In this document: positions 1-6,595 of the stretch, piece by piece
Layout: every line of letters begins with the position of its first letter
Position numbering within the stretch: position 1 is the stretch's first letter
DNA from: CAYFWF01 sp964346815
GTDB lineage: Bacteria > Acidobacteriota > Aminicenantia > Aminicenantales > Aminicenantaceae
Assembly: GCA_964346815.1 (NCBI GenBank)
Contig: CAYFWF010000064.1
Location: 1-7,916, forward strand
Direction of reading: 5' to 3'
DNA: 7,916 nt
Notes under the pieces: generated by a model
What the model was told of the DNA's origin: nothing
The model's input: the letters and a program-made list of their open reading frames with translations, nothing else
The model's database searches: none
Program-made: the position numbers and the translations under genes

Positions 1-53
1 CCGCGCAGGAAATCGATCTCCCAGATGCGTTTGGAAACACTCACTTTATCCAC
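1..53 (-). CDS. N-terminus of HGSNAT-like (DUF1624) membrane acyltransferase, cut by window edge
   Basis: Read on the minus strand, the first 53 bases translate from a GTG at 53 as MDKVSVSKRIWEIDFLRG, with the last Gly fixed by GG at the edge. The motif KRIWEIDFLRG matches, from memory, the opening of heparan-alpha-glucosaminide N-acetyltransferase-like (DUF1624) proteins, which are multi-pass membrane acyltransferases whose first helix follows directly (usually as 'GIAIILM'). Only about 18 residues are visible, so the family call rests on this motif. The start is uncertain: GTG at 53 has no clear Shine-Dalgarno sequence, and GTG at 44 has only a weak GGA upstream. The same frame stays open further upstream to a TGA near position 105, but that stretch looks non-coding. 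The gene points away from the amide hydrolase gene, so the two are divergent. Confidence 0.4.
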   Translation of the reverse strand, partial: MDKVSVSKRIWEIDFLR

Positions 54-206
54 AGTGCGAGGATAGTACGGTCTGCCCCCCAGCGTCAAGAAAAAGTCTA
101 CAGGCCTTTCTCATTCCCCCGGCAATCGATCCAAATTGTGAATCTTTGAAACGATATCTTACAGATTAATGTGTTTCTTCATTGTCTTCCCTCTGCCACA
201 CTTAAA

Positions 207-235
207 TTGACATTCGTCATCCAGTTAAGTATTTT
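207..235 (+). promoter_or_regulatory. Probable sigma-70 promoter of the amide hydrolase gene
   Basis: A perfect TTGACA at 207-212 is followed, after a 17-nt spacer, by TATTTT at 230-235, which matches TATAAT at four of six positions. Transcription would start near 242 and give a leader of about 67 nt to the ATG at 309. This is a motif match only. The rest of 54-308 shows no other gene or clear structure. Confidence 0.5.
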
Positions 236-308
236 TTAGAGACATATTTCGGGATTTTCATAATAGGTAAAAAAGAAAGTGAAGGATGAAAAAACCAGGA
301 GGAATTCC

Positions 309-1511
309 ATGAAGCATATTATTTGTTTTCTCATCATAATTTTATTTTTTTGCCCGGTCCATCCTACACAAGGATGCACGATTGTTATGGTCGCTAAGGG
401 GAAGATCGTCTTAGCTGGAAACAACGAAGACTGGAGAAATCCAAAAACCAAGATCTGGTTCATTCCTGCATCGAATGGAGAATACGGCAGAGTCTGTGTA
501 GGATTTGACAACATGTTTGCCCAGGGTGGTATGAATGATCAGGGGCTGTTTATCGATGCCAATGCCCTCGCTCCGACGGGTTGGAAACCGATCGAGGGGA
601 AACCCACCTTCCAAGGAGCACTTATAGACAGGATACTCGCGGAGTGCGCCACAGTCGAGGATGCCATCGCTTTCTGTGATAATTATAATATTCCTGGGCT
701 GGCCAGAGCCAGATTCCCGATAGCTGACAGGACAGGAGCATCTATCGTTGTCGAATACGGAAAGGGAAAGGTTCAATATGTGAGAAAGACAGGCGTCTAT
801 CAAATAGCAACGAACTTTGTGATCACCAATGTGAAAGGGGATAGATATCCATGCACAAGATACAGGATTGCCGATAAGATTCTTAAAAATGCAGAGGATG
901 TATCTCTGGATCTTGTAAGAGCCGTACTGTCTGCCACCCATCAAGAAGGTCAGTATCCAACCATCTATTCGAACATCTGCGATCTCAGAAACGGGATCCT
1001 CTATCTGTACAACTTCCACAATTTTGAGGAGGTCGTCCAGTTCAATTTGGAAGAGGAGCTGAAAAAGGGCAGAAAGATCTATGACATTCCTTCTTTATTT
1101 TCGATAAAGACCCATATCGCTTATGTGTTCGACGGACAGAGGACGATCTCTGCATCGGAGGAACTGATCAAGGTCATCGAACTCTGGGGAGTCGAAAAAG
1201 CTGTAGAAAGATATCACAAAATGAAAAACCAGTTCAGGACGATCTACCGCTATAACTTCAGCGAGCAAGAAATCAACACCCTTGGCTACATGCTTCTGAG
1301 TGACGATAAGACCGAGGAAGCAATCGCAATCTTCAAGCTCAATGTCTCCGAACACCCAAAGTCTTGGAACGTATACGACAGTCTGGGAGAAGCCTACATG
1401 AAAAGGGGAGAAAAAGAGCTGGCTATCGAAAACTATCAAAAATCTTTAGAGCTCAATCCGGACAATGAGAACGGCAAGGAAATGCTGAAAAAATTGGGAG
1501 TTAAAAAATAG
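309..1511 (+). CDS. Secreted linear amide C-N hydrolase (choloylglycine hydrolase/PVA-like Ntn fold) with C-terminal TPR
   Basis: The product is 400 residues from ATG 309, chosen because a perfect AGGAGG (297-302) lies 6 nt upstream; a GTG at 279 is in frame but lacks such a site. Residues 1-22 are a signal peptide (KHIICFLIIILFFCPVHPTQG). Cleavage would expose Cys23, the expected N-terminal nucleophile of Ntn hydrolases. Supporting features are the following CTIVMVAKG strand, GNNEDW (37-42), the ATNF motif (167-170, oxyanion region) and SNICDLRNGILYLYNF (221-236). In this superfamily the enzyme cleaves non-peptide amide bonds in substrates such as bile-salt conjugates, penicillin V, N-acyl amino acids or acyl-homoserine lactones; the substrate here cannot be told. 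Residues of about 316-349 form a degenerate TPR and 352-385 a good TPR (WNVYDSLGEAYMKRG). The protein is probably periplasmic. A lipoprotein is less likely because TQGC is a poor lipobox. No partner gene adjoins it. Confidence 0.85.
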   Translation: MKHIICFLIIILFFCPVHPTQGCTIVMVAKGKIVLAGNNEDWRNPKTKIWFIPASNGEYGRVCVGFDNMFAQGGMNDQGLFIDANALAPTGWKPIEGKPTFQGALIDRILAECATVEDAIAFCDNYNIPGLARARFPIADRTGASIVVEYGKGKVQYVRKTGVYQIATNFVITNVKGDRYPCTRYRIADKILKNAEDVSLDLVRAVLSATHQEGQYPTIYSNICDLRNGILYLYNFHNFEEVVQFNLEEELKKGRKIYDIPSLFSIKTHIAYVFDGQRTISASEELIKVIELWGVEKAVERYHKMKNQFRTIYRYNFSEQEINTLGYMLLSDDKTEEAIAIFKLNVSEHPKSWNVYDSLGEAYMKRGEKELAIENYQKSLELNPDNENGKEMLKKLGVKK

Positions 1512-1524
1512 CTCAAAGTAAATA

Positions 1525-1547
1525 GCACTGAGTGCGGACTCGAGTCC
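1525..1547. repeat. Two adjacent short palindromes downstream of the amide hydrolase gene
   Basis: GCACT-G-AGTGC (1525-1535) is followed directly by the perfect 12-bp palindrome GGACTCGAGTCC (1536-1547). They begin 13 nt after the stop codon of the amide hydrolase gene. No T-run follows, so this is not a standard rho-independent terminator. It could act as an RNA-stabilising or rho-associated 3' structure, or be a binding site. GAGTGC occurs again at 1554-1559. Confidence 0.35.
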
Positions 1548-1693
1548 TATGTTGAGTGCCCTAACTTGATCGCCACCACGATGAACAGAATCCCAGCAAT
1601 CAGGTTTGCCGCACTCCCTATTGACAGCAAATTCACCACATCATAAGGAGGAGCGATGCTAAAAAAAGAAGTTTTAACGGTCTTTATTTCCAT
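1547..1693 (-). CDS. Possible 48-residue membrane micro-ORF or gene remnant, doubtful
   Basis: On the minus strand an ATG at 1693 opens 48 codons that end in TAG at 1549-1547. Residues of about 23-42 (LLSIGSAANLIAGILFIVVA) would make a convincing single membrane helix, followed by IKLGHST. The helix is encoded by the otherwise empty gap between the amide hydrolase gene and the broken propeller gene; the first 13 codons are antisense to the propeller signal sequence. No Shine-Dalgarno sequence precedes the ATG, and I recognise no family. It may be a real small protein, the 3' remnant of a transporter gene, or chance. Confidence 0.2.
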   Translation of the reverse strand: MEIKTVKTSFFSIAPPYDVVNLLSIGSAANLIAGILFIVVAIKLGHST

Positions 1694-2426
1694 CTTGTTA
1701 TTCTTTATTTTTTTACGGGGATTCATTCGAAGAGGCTAGAGAAGACCGGGATAATCACACCCAAAGTCCTCCTCGAGAGGTCGAGGAGTGCTGAAGGGGA
1801 ATCCTATGTGGGCATCCGGGACATCACAGTCGATGAAAACTCAGCTATCTATGCATTTGATTATCGAAATTACAACATCCAGAAATATGATGAGGAGGGG
1901 AAGCCTCTCTTCACTTTTGGTGGCACAGGAGATGAGGATGGAAGGTTTGTCCATCTTACCGGTATCCGGGCTGTAGATGGCCGCATCTTTGCAGTGGACT
2001 TCGCCGGACGGGGACATCCTCTAGGCGGCGTCCGATGCTCTTAAGATCTACAGGTTTAGAGAGGGAGAGTCCAGTCTTTTTATCGAAGAGACGGCTACAG
2101 CTGTTCCTTTTCCCGATGAGTTGAGAAAGTCTCTTTTGGACCGCCAGTCCCGGATAAAGCCTCCTCTTTTCACTTATGTGCCCGATAACTACCAGATCGT
2201 CCATCATCTCCTTTGTGGTCCTGATGGTGATGTGTGGGTGTATGTGAAAAGCAGGGAGAGAACAGGTTTTTTGCGCTATTCTAAACAGGGAAAGCTCGAA
2301 GGTTTATACGAAGTTGATGCAGAATTCGATATGATGAAAGCCATGGTCAGGATCTTTAACAACATAATGTATTTTGTGGTTAACGAAAGAGATGGCGTTA
2401 AGGTCTATTACTCATACCGCAGGTAG
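1656..2426 (+). pseudogene. Decayed secreted 6-bladed beta-propeller (NHL-like) protein gene
   Basis: The gene begins well: AGGAGG at 1646-1651, ATG 1656 and a hydrophobic leader (MLKKEVLTVFISILLFFIFL). This frame stops at TAG 1737. A frameshift in or near the 7-T run (1708-1714) restores a second frame from about 1718 to 2000, reading GIHSKRLEKTGIITPKVLLE and then GIRDITVDENSAIYAFD and IQKYDEEGKPLFTFGGTG. That is a typical first blade of this family, in which extracytoplasmic repeats read 'IAVD..G.IYV.D....I..FD..G'. A second frameshift near 2000 leads to SPDGDIL, a TAG stop (2022-2024), then AASDALKIYRFREGES and an open frame to TAG 2426 ending DGVKVYYSYRR. Joined, the pieces give about 255 residues, against 350-400 expected, so central blades are probably deleted as well. 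The last 19 nt overlap the convergent permease gene. Confidence 0.8.
1769..1788. repeat. Perfect 8-bp stem hairpin inside the beta-propeller pseudogene
   Basis: CTCCTCGA (1769-1776), loop GAGG (1777-1780) and TCGAGGAG (1781-1788) form a GC-rich perfect stem-loop. It falls between the broken signal region and the first blade. No T-run follows. It may be a chance product of the Leu-Leu-Glu-Arg-Ser-Arg codons or a small inserted palindrome. Confidence 0.4.
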
Positions 2427-4771
2427 TCAACTGGATTGGTTGTGGCGGTTTTAATAACCTGATAGCTGATAGTCAAAAGGGCAATAGCAAGTACGATGAA
2501 ACCGGTGAAGATAAAAATTCCTATCCCCAAGTTCACCCGGTAGAAAAAGTTCTGCAGCCATCTGTTCACTACAAAATATGCTATAGGCCAGGCAATTATA
2601 TTGGAGATCAAAATCCATTTAACAAAATCCTTTATCAGCAGAGAAACGGTATCCGGTACTCTCGCTCCGTGTACTTTTCTGATAGCAATTTCCTTTGTTC
2701 GCTGCTCCACCATAAAGGAAGCTAAACCAAATAAACCGAAACTGGCGACAAGGATTCCTATTAAGGTGAAAACTCCTATTAATGTCCCTGTTTTTTCTTC
2801 GGCGCGGTAGAGGCGGTTAAAATCCTCATCGAGGAAATGATATTCATAGGGTATTCCGGGAAACAGTTCCTTCCATTTATTCTGGACAAAAGATAGCGTT
2901 CGAGAAACCTCCTCCGTCGAAACAGTGAGTGTAATAAATGAAAACATCCAGGAAAAGTTCGTTATTACGAGGGGTTCTATTTCCTGCTGAAGTCCCTCGA
3001 AATGAAAATCTTTCACAACGCCTACTATTTTACCTCCTTCCCAGCCCACCAACCGTTTCCCCACTGCATCTTGCGGAGAATGCAATCCCAATGCTCTCAC
3101 AGCCGTTTCGTTTATCAGAAATTCTGTTTCTCTGAGAGAATCTGTTTCTTTAAAGATTGCCCTGCCGGCAGCGAGTTCGATCCTGTATTCCGGAATAAAG
3201 TCTTTGTCAATAAACAGAGTCTTCATCTGCTGACCTTTATCTTCTGCTTCATTGAAAAGTCTATAGGTTTCTGAAGTCTGTATCCTTCCGGGTATACCGC
3301 CCGAAACTGCTGCCCCTGTAATCCGGGAATGTTTTGAAAATTCACTTTTAACAGTCTCATAGTTTTCCGAAATATCTGCACCCTTCTGAGCCGGAATAAT
3401 CAACTTTTGATCTTTAGAAAAACCGAGCTTCTCATTTTTCATAAACCGAAGTTGTCTATAACTGGTAATCGTGCCTATAACTAAGATTATCGAGATGGTA
3501 AACTGCCCGACGACCATGATTTTGCGTAAGGTACTCCTTTTGGTTCCCAAGCGCAGCTTTCCCTTGAGAACAAGGGCCGGCTTAAAAGCGGAAAGGAAGA
3601 CTGCCGGGTAGCTTCCCGCTATTACTCCCGAGAACAATATGATACATATCAATGAAATAAAAAACTCGAACCTGAAGAAATCACTGACTTTGAATTGAAT
3701 GTCAACCAGTCTGTTAAAAAACGGTAATGAAAGGTCGACTATAATAAAAGCCGCACCTACAGACAAAATTGTCGTAAATAAGGACTCACCGATAAACTGG
3801 CTTATAAGCTGATTTCTGAAAGCTCCCACAACTTTACGTATTCCTATCTCTTTTGCTCTGTTGGCACAGCGGGCGGTGGAAAGGTTAATAAAATTGATAC
3901 TTGCTATCATGAGGATGAGCACCGCTATGGTGGAAAAAATATAAAGATAGAACGGATTCCCTGGCGGTTCTAACTCAGCGAGCAAATGGGAGCGAAGATG
4001 AATATCCTTTACCGGCTGGAGAAAAAAGCTCAGTGTCTCCCTGTCAATATGACCTTCCAATGCTTTATTCATCATCCGGGTAAAGTCACTGCTGTCAGTA
4101 TTCGGCGCAAGTTTGAGATATGTATATATCATCGAAGCGGTCCAGCTGTTTCTTATCTTTTCCGGAAGTGATGAATCATTCAGTGATGTGATGAAGCTGT
4201 ATTTGAAATGAGTATTCGAAGGAGGGTCTTTAACTATTCCCGTAATCAGAAAATCACTTGAATCAACGGTCAGCATTCTTCCAAGGGAATCTTCCTCACC
4301 GAAATATTTATTCGCCATACTCTGGGAAATGACGATCGATTCCGGATTTACGAGCGCCTGTTCCGCATTTCCCCTGATAAATGGAATGGTGAAAATGTTG
4401 AATATATCCTTGTCTGCATAGAAAAAGTCATGTTCATAAAAAACCGTGTCTTCTTTTTTAATAAGCACATTACGACGCTGTATTCTTCCTGCATATTCAA
4501 CCTGGGGTAAATTCTTTTTCAAATGGGCTGCGAGAGGATAGCCGACAGAGGCACAGATATTTTTCTCCCAGGGTAAATTTCTATCCAGCCCGATTCTGTA
4601 TACTCTGTCCGCGGCTTTGTGATAGTTATCATAGCTCAGCTCAAAACCGACATAGAAGATAATAAGCATGCAGCATGCAATTCCAACAGCCAGACTCGCA
4701 ATATTGATAAACGAATAACCTTTGTGCTTCCTGATATTCCTGAATGCAATTTTAGAATAGTTTTTGAACAT
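2408..4771 (-). CDS. FtsX/MacB-type ABC transporter permease, large two-domain form
   Basis: The intact product has 787 residues, in the usual range for duplicated FtsX-like permeases of Bacteroidota and Acidobacteriota-type genomes. The order is: cytoplasmic start FKNYSKIAFRNIRKHKGYSF; TM1 (about 21-42); a periplasmic MacB-like core domain (45-270); TM2-4 (about 275-297, 325-350, 368-392) with the coupling motif RAKEIGIRKVVGA (305-317); TM5 (418-436); a second periplasmic domain (445-655); and TM6-8 (664-686, 714-736, 748-770) with the matching motif RTKEIAIRKVHGA (691-703). It ends NPVDYLRYE. Such proteins pair with a separate LolD/MacB-like ATPase and move or release substrates at the inner-membrane/periplasm interface by mechanotransmission. 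No ATPase is present here. The start ATG 4771 has only a weak AGAG upstream. It lies 118 nt downstream of the MBL-fold gene on the same strand with no terminator seen, so the two are probably co-transcribed. Confidence 0.9.
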   Translation of the reverse strand: MFKNYSKIAFRNIRKHKGYSFINIASLAVGIACCMLIIFYVGFELSYDNYHKAADRVYRIGLDRNLPWEKNICASVGYPLAAHLKKNLPQVEYAGRIQRRNVLIKKEDTVFYEHDFFYADKDIFNIFTIPFIRGNAEQALVNPESIVISQSMANKYFGEEDSLGRMLTVDSSDFLITGIVKDPPSNTHFKYSFITSLNDSSLPEKIRNSWTASMIYTYLKLAPNTDSSDFTRMMNKALEGHIDRETLSFFLQPVKDIHLRSHLLAELEPPGNPFYLYIFSTIAVLILMIASINFINLSTARCANRAKEIGIRKVVGAFRNQLISQFIGESLFTTILSVGAAFIIVDLSLPFFNRLVDIQFKVSDFFRFEFFISLICIILFSGVIAGSYPAVFLSAFKPALVLKGKLRLGTKRSTLRKIMVVGQFTISIILVIGTITSYRQLRFMKNEKLGFSKDQKLIIPAQKGADISENYETVKSEFSKHSRITGAAVSGGIPGRIQTSETYRLFNEAEDKGQQMKTLFIDKDFIPEYRIELAAGRAIFKETDSLRETEFLINETAVRALGLHSPQDAVGKRLVGWEGGKIVGVVKDFHFEGLQQEIEPLVITNFSWMFSFITLTVSTEEVSRTLSFVQNKWKELFPGIPYEYHFLDEDFNRLYRAEEKTGTLIGVFTLIGILVASFGLFGLASFMVEQRTKEIAIRKVHGARVPDTVSLLIKDFVKWILISNIIAWPIAYFVVNRWLQNFFYRVNLGIGIFIFTGFIVLAIALLTISYQVIKTATTNPVDYLRYE

Positions 4772-4889
4772 TACTATGCTCTATTAAATATTAATCGCAA
4801 TAAACATGCCAAGCAAAAATCAATTGACCGCGGATATCAGCAGATGGAAATTACATCAAATTTTAATCCCTTTTCCTGCATCACGGACC

Positions 4890-5930
4890 TTACTCCAGCA
4901 TCCTCCAGATATTTTGAACATTCATGTCATGCATATCGATTCCCCAGCCGGGAATTACTGGATTAATATGTTTTATATGATTAAATTCCTCGAATGAAAA
5001 TTTATTCTGTACTTCCTCGAGCGTCATACCATCTGCTTTAGCCGATTTTATTCCTTCCCAGAGATCGCTTACATACTTTAGATGTTCTTTGACCTCTGCC
5101 AATGTCAATAATCCGCCGTGCCCTCCGATCACATATTCGATTTGCCCTTCTTTATCAGTAAATTCTTTAAATATTTCAAGCCATCTTGGAATATCTGAAT
5201 TCCGACTTATCCATGGAAGCCTATCATTGTTAAAAACATCTCCGACATTCAACAATTTCAATTCTGGAATGTAGGTAATGATGTCATTATCCGAGTAAGA
5301 AGGAATATTATGAACCATGTGCAGAGTTAAATCCCCTAGCCGCAAGGTCAATCGGTCATTAAAAGTAATGTCCGGCGGAGTCAGAATAAAATCGGGAGAT
5401 GATATTTCTTTCAACAAAAGCGTATAGGCAGTGATGAATTCATTTGTTTCTTTTTCTTCCAGAGATCCTTTTTTTACATTTTCTAGCCTGTCTTTCGCGT
5501 TTTGAAAAGATTGATGAAAAAATCCCCCCTGTTCTTGCACCCGCTTTACATTCACTTCCATCCGGGAAGGGACTATATCATGCCCGATAATGACAGCCTC
5601 TGAGAACTCCTGGTTGCCGGTAGTGTGGTCGAAAGCAGCGTGAGTTAAGACAAGATATGCGAAATCGTTTCTACCAAATTCCTTCTCAATGATTTTTTTT
5701 ACTCTGCGTGCAAGACCCGCCAGCCAAGTTGAGTCGAAAACAATGATACCTTCCTCGGTTGAAACGGCAAGCACGTTTGTCAATACAGACGTTTCACCGG
5801 TTTTTAGGAATAATATCCGATCATTCAGTTTATTCACTTCAATAGGTATTATGTCTCTGTTCTCTGCTTGAATTTGAGAAGTCATTAACAATATGACCAC
5901 TAAAGCTGAAATGGTCTTTGAGATTTTCAT
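4890..5930 (-). CDS. Exported metallo-beta-lactamase-fold protein with incomplete metal site
   Basis: The product is 346 residues from ATG 5930, chosen because GGAGG (5940-5936) lies 5 nt upstream; an in-frame TTG at 5942 would overlap that site. A signal peptide (MKISKTISALVVILLMTSQIQA, cleavage near 22) sends it to the periplasm. The MBL fold is shown by the strand EEGIIVFDSTW (59-69), LVLTHAAFDHTTGN (93-106), IIGHD (114-118), the SDNDIITYIPELKLLNVGDVF region (213-233) and VIGGHGG (267-273). The usual HxHxDH is HAAFDH, so the second His is Ala99. The usual 'AHTDGD' His is Tyr212 in PSYSDND. His97, Asp101, His102, Asp231 and His271 remain, so the Zn2 site is complete and the Zn1 site is largely lost. 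It could be a one-metal hydrolase, a lyase or a non-catalytic binding protein; the substrate is unknown. It is the first gene of the unit with the FtsX-like permease. Confidence 0.85.
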   Translation of the reverse strand: MKISKTISALVVILLMTSQIQAENRDIIPIEVNKLNDRILFLKTGETSVLTNVLAVSTEEGIIVFDSTWLAGLARRVKKIIEKEFGRNDFAYLVLTHAAFDHTTGNQEFSEAVIIGHDIVPSRMEVNVKRVQEQGGFFHQSFQNAKDRLENVKKGSLEEKETNEFITAYTLLLKEISSPDFILTPPDITFNDRLTLRLGDLTLHMVHNIPSYSDNDIITYIPELKLLNVGDVFNNDRLPWISRNSDIPRWLEIFKEFTDKEGQIEYVIGGHGGLLTLAEVKEHLKYVSDLWEGIKSAKADGMTLEEVQNKFSFEEFNHIKHINPVIPGWGIDMHDMNVQNIWRMLE

Positions 5931-5968
5931 TTTTGCCTCCAATCTGACCTAATTTTTCAATTTTAATC

Positions 5969-5984
5969 AGCAATAAGCATGCCA
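5969..5984 (-). promoter_or_regulatory. Sigma-54 (RpoN) promoter of the MBL-fold/permease unit
   Basis: On the minus strand 5984-5969 reads TGGCATGCTTATTGCT. It matches the sigma-54 consensus TGGCACG-N4-TTGCW at all defined positions except one (T for C), and the GG and GC pairs are correctly spaced. Transcription would start near 5958, leaving a 28-nt leader with the GGAGG site (5940-5936) before ATG 5930. Sigma-54 promoters need an ATP-driven enhancer-binding activator; none is encoded in the window. Confidence 0.7.
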
Positions 5985-6047
5985 ATCTCATCTTCTTGGG
6001 GTTTTCTAAAACTGAAAAACATACATGTATCATTTATTAACGGTTAA

Positions 6048-6063
6048 TGTCCAAAATCGGACA
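6048..6063. promoter_or_regulatory. Candidate activator (enhancer) site, 16-bp inverted repeat
   Basis: TGTCC-AAAATC-GGACA is a perfect 5-bp inverted repeat with a 6-nt centre. Its centre is about 97 nt upstream of the predicted sigma-54 start, the normal distance for a bacterial enhancer-binding protein. Directly beside it, TTAAC-G-GTTAA (6037-6047) is a second small dyad, and ATACATGTAT (6021-6030) a third. Only one copy of TGTCC...GGACA was found. The role is inferred from position and symmetry. Confidence 0.45.
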
Positions 6064-6284
6064 GAAATAAATGCCCACCCTTTGCATGTTTCATTTTAAT
6101 CCTAATAACACGATTTTTATCAAATTTGGCGACTAGGAGGGATGAAACGCAACCTACACAATTGAGTCCAGGTATCTGTAAGCATCCTTTGGTTTGGGAA
6201 AGTATAACTAAAGCGGTCACAATTTTTATTGTCGCATATAATATACATTGTGCGCCTTTTGATAGAATGTGCCGCTAATCAAGT
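6064..6284. other. Non-coding part of the divergent intergenic region
   Basis: The gap between the MBL-fold gene and the aldo/keto reductase remnant (5931-6371) is over 400 nt. Its left part holds the sigma-54 elements and its right end a sigma-70-like promoter. In between I see only weak signals: an AT hairpin ACAAT-TTTT-ATTGT (6219-6232), a lone TATAAT (6237-6242) without a good -35 box, and AGGAGG (6135-6140) before an ATG that opens only seven codons (MKRNLHN). No gene is supported here. Confidence 0.5.
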
Positions 6285-6311
6285 TTGACAGCATCTCTCC
6301 CTTTGTAATAA
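6285..6311 (+). promoter_or_regulatory. Possible sigma-70 promoter of the aldo/keto reductase remnant
   Basis: TTGACA (6285-6290) is followed by TAATAA (6306-6311) with a short 15-nt spacer. The start would be near 6318, about 54 nt before ATG 6372. The -35 box is perfect, but the spacer is below the usual 16-18 nt, so this is a weak call. Confidence 0.35.
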
Positions 6312-6371
6312 AAGTTAGGTGAATTTTGAGGATTAGGCGCACAGCACCCATGCGTTTTTGGAGGATCGTTT

Positions 6372-6595
6372 ATGGATAAGAAAATAATCAACAGAAGGCA
6401 ATTCATGAAATCTTCGGTTGCAGGGATGACAGCCTTTATTTGCCTTCCTTCCACCGCTAAAAGACAGCGTAAAAACCAAAAGGAGAGAAAACTTATCTAC
6501 CGTATCCTTGGAAAGACCGGGATTGAAGTTCCAGTGATAGGAATGGGAATACTGTCATCAGGTAGTCCGGCTCTTATGCAGGCAAGTCCACGTTT
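6372..6595 (+). pseudogene. 5' fragment of a Tat-exported aldo/keto reductase gene
   Basis: GGAGG (6360-6364) precedes ATG 6372 by 7 nt. The product starts with a twin-arginine signal, NRRQFMKSSVAGMTAFICLP, followed by a basic linker and YRILGKTGIEVPVIGMGILSSGSPALMQAS. That is the first strand region of aldo/keto reductases ('LG.TG..VP.IG.G'). Homologues of this Tat-type family usually run to about 350-400 residues and continue with the catalytic Asp/Tyr/Lys/His segments. Here recognisable similarity ends after about 70 residues. The frame then drifts through unlikely sequence to TAG 6749 (125 codons in all). All catalytic residues and most of the NADPH-binding barrel are missing, so the fragment cannot be an active reductase. 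Start signals remain intact, which points to recent damage. Confidence 0.75.

Noticed and set aside
54..105. Upstream extension of the left-edge minus-strand frame (PVDFFLTLGGRPYYPRT)
   Set aside because: It is open but lies before the expected start of the acyltransferase, follows a TGA and lacks a start codon with a ribosome site. It is probably leader DNA read by chance.
411..1019. A 202-codon open frame on the minus strand opposite the amide hydrolase
   Set aside because: It is antisense to a gene with a clear signal peptide, nucleophile and family motifs. Its own translation has no recognisable domain and no ribosome site.
1621..1649. TTGACA at 1621-1626 as a promoter for the propeller gene
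   Set aside because: The -10 box at normal spacing would be TAAGGA or worse and would overlap the ribosome site, so transcripts would begin at or after it.
6135..6165. AGGAGG followed by ATG at 6142
   Set aside because: The spacing is one base and the frame stops after seven codons (MKRNLHN). No larger protein can be assembled in the nearby frames.
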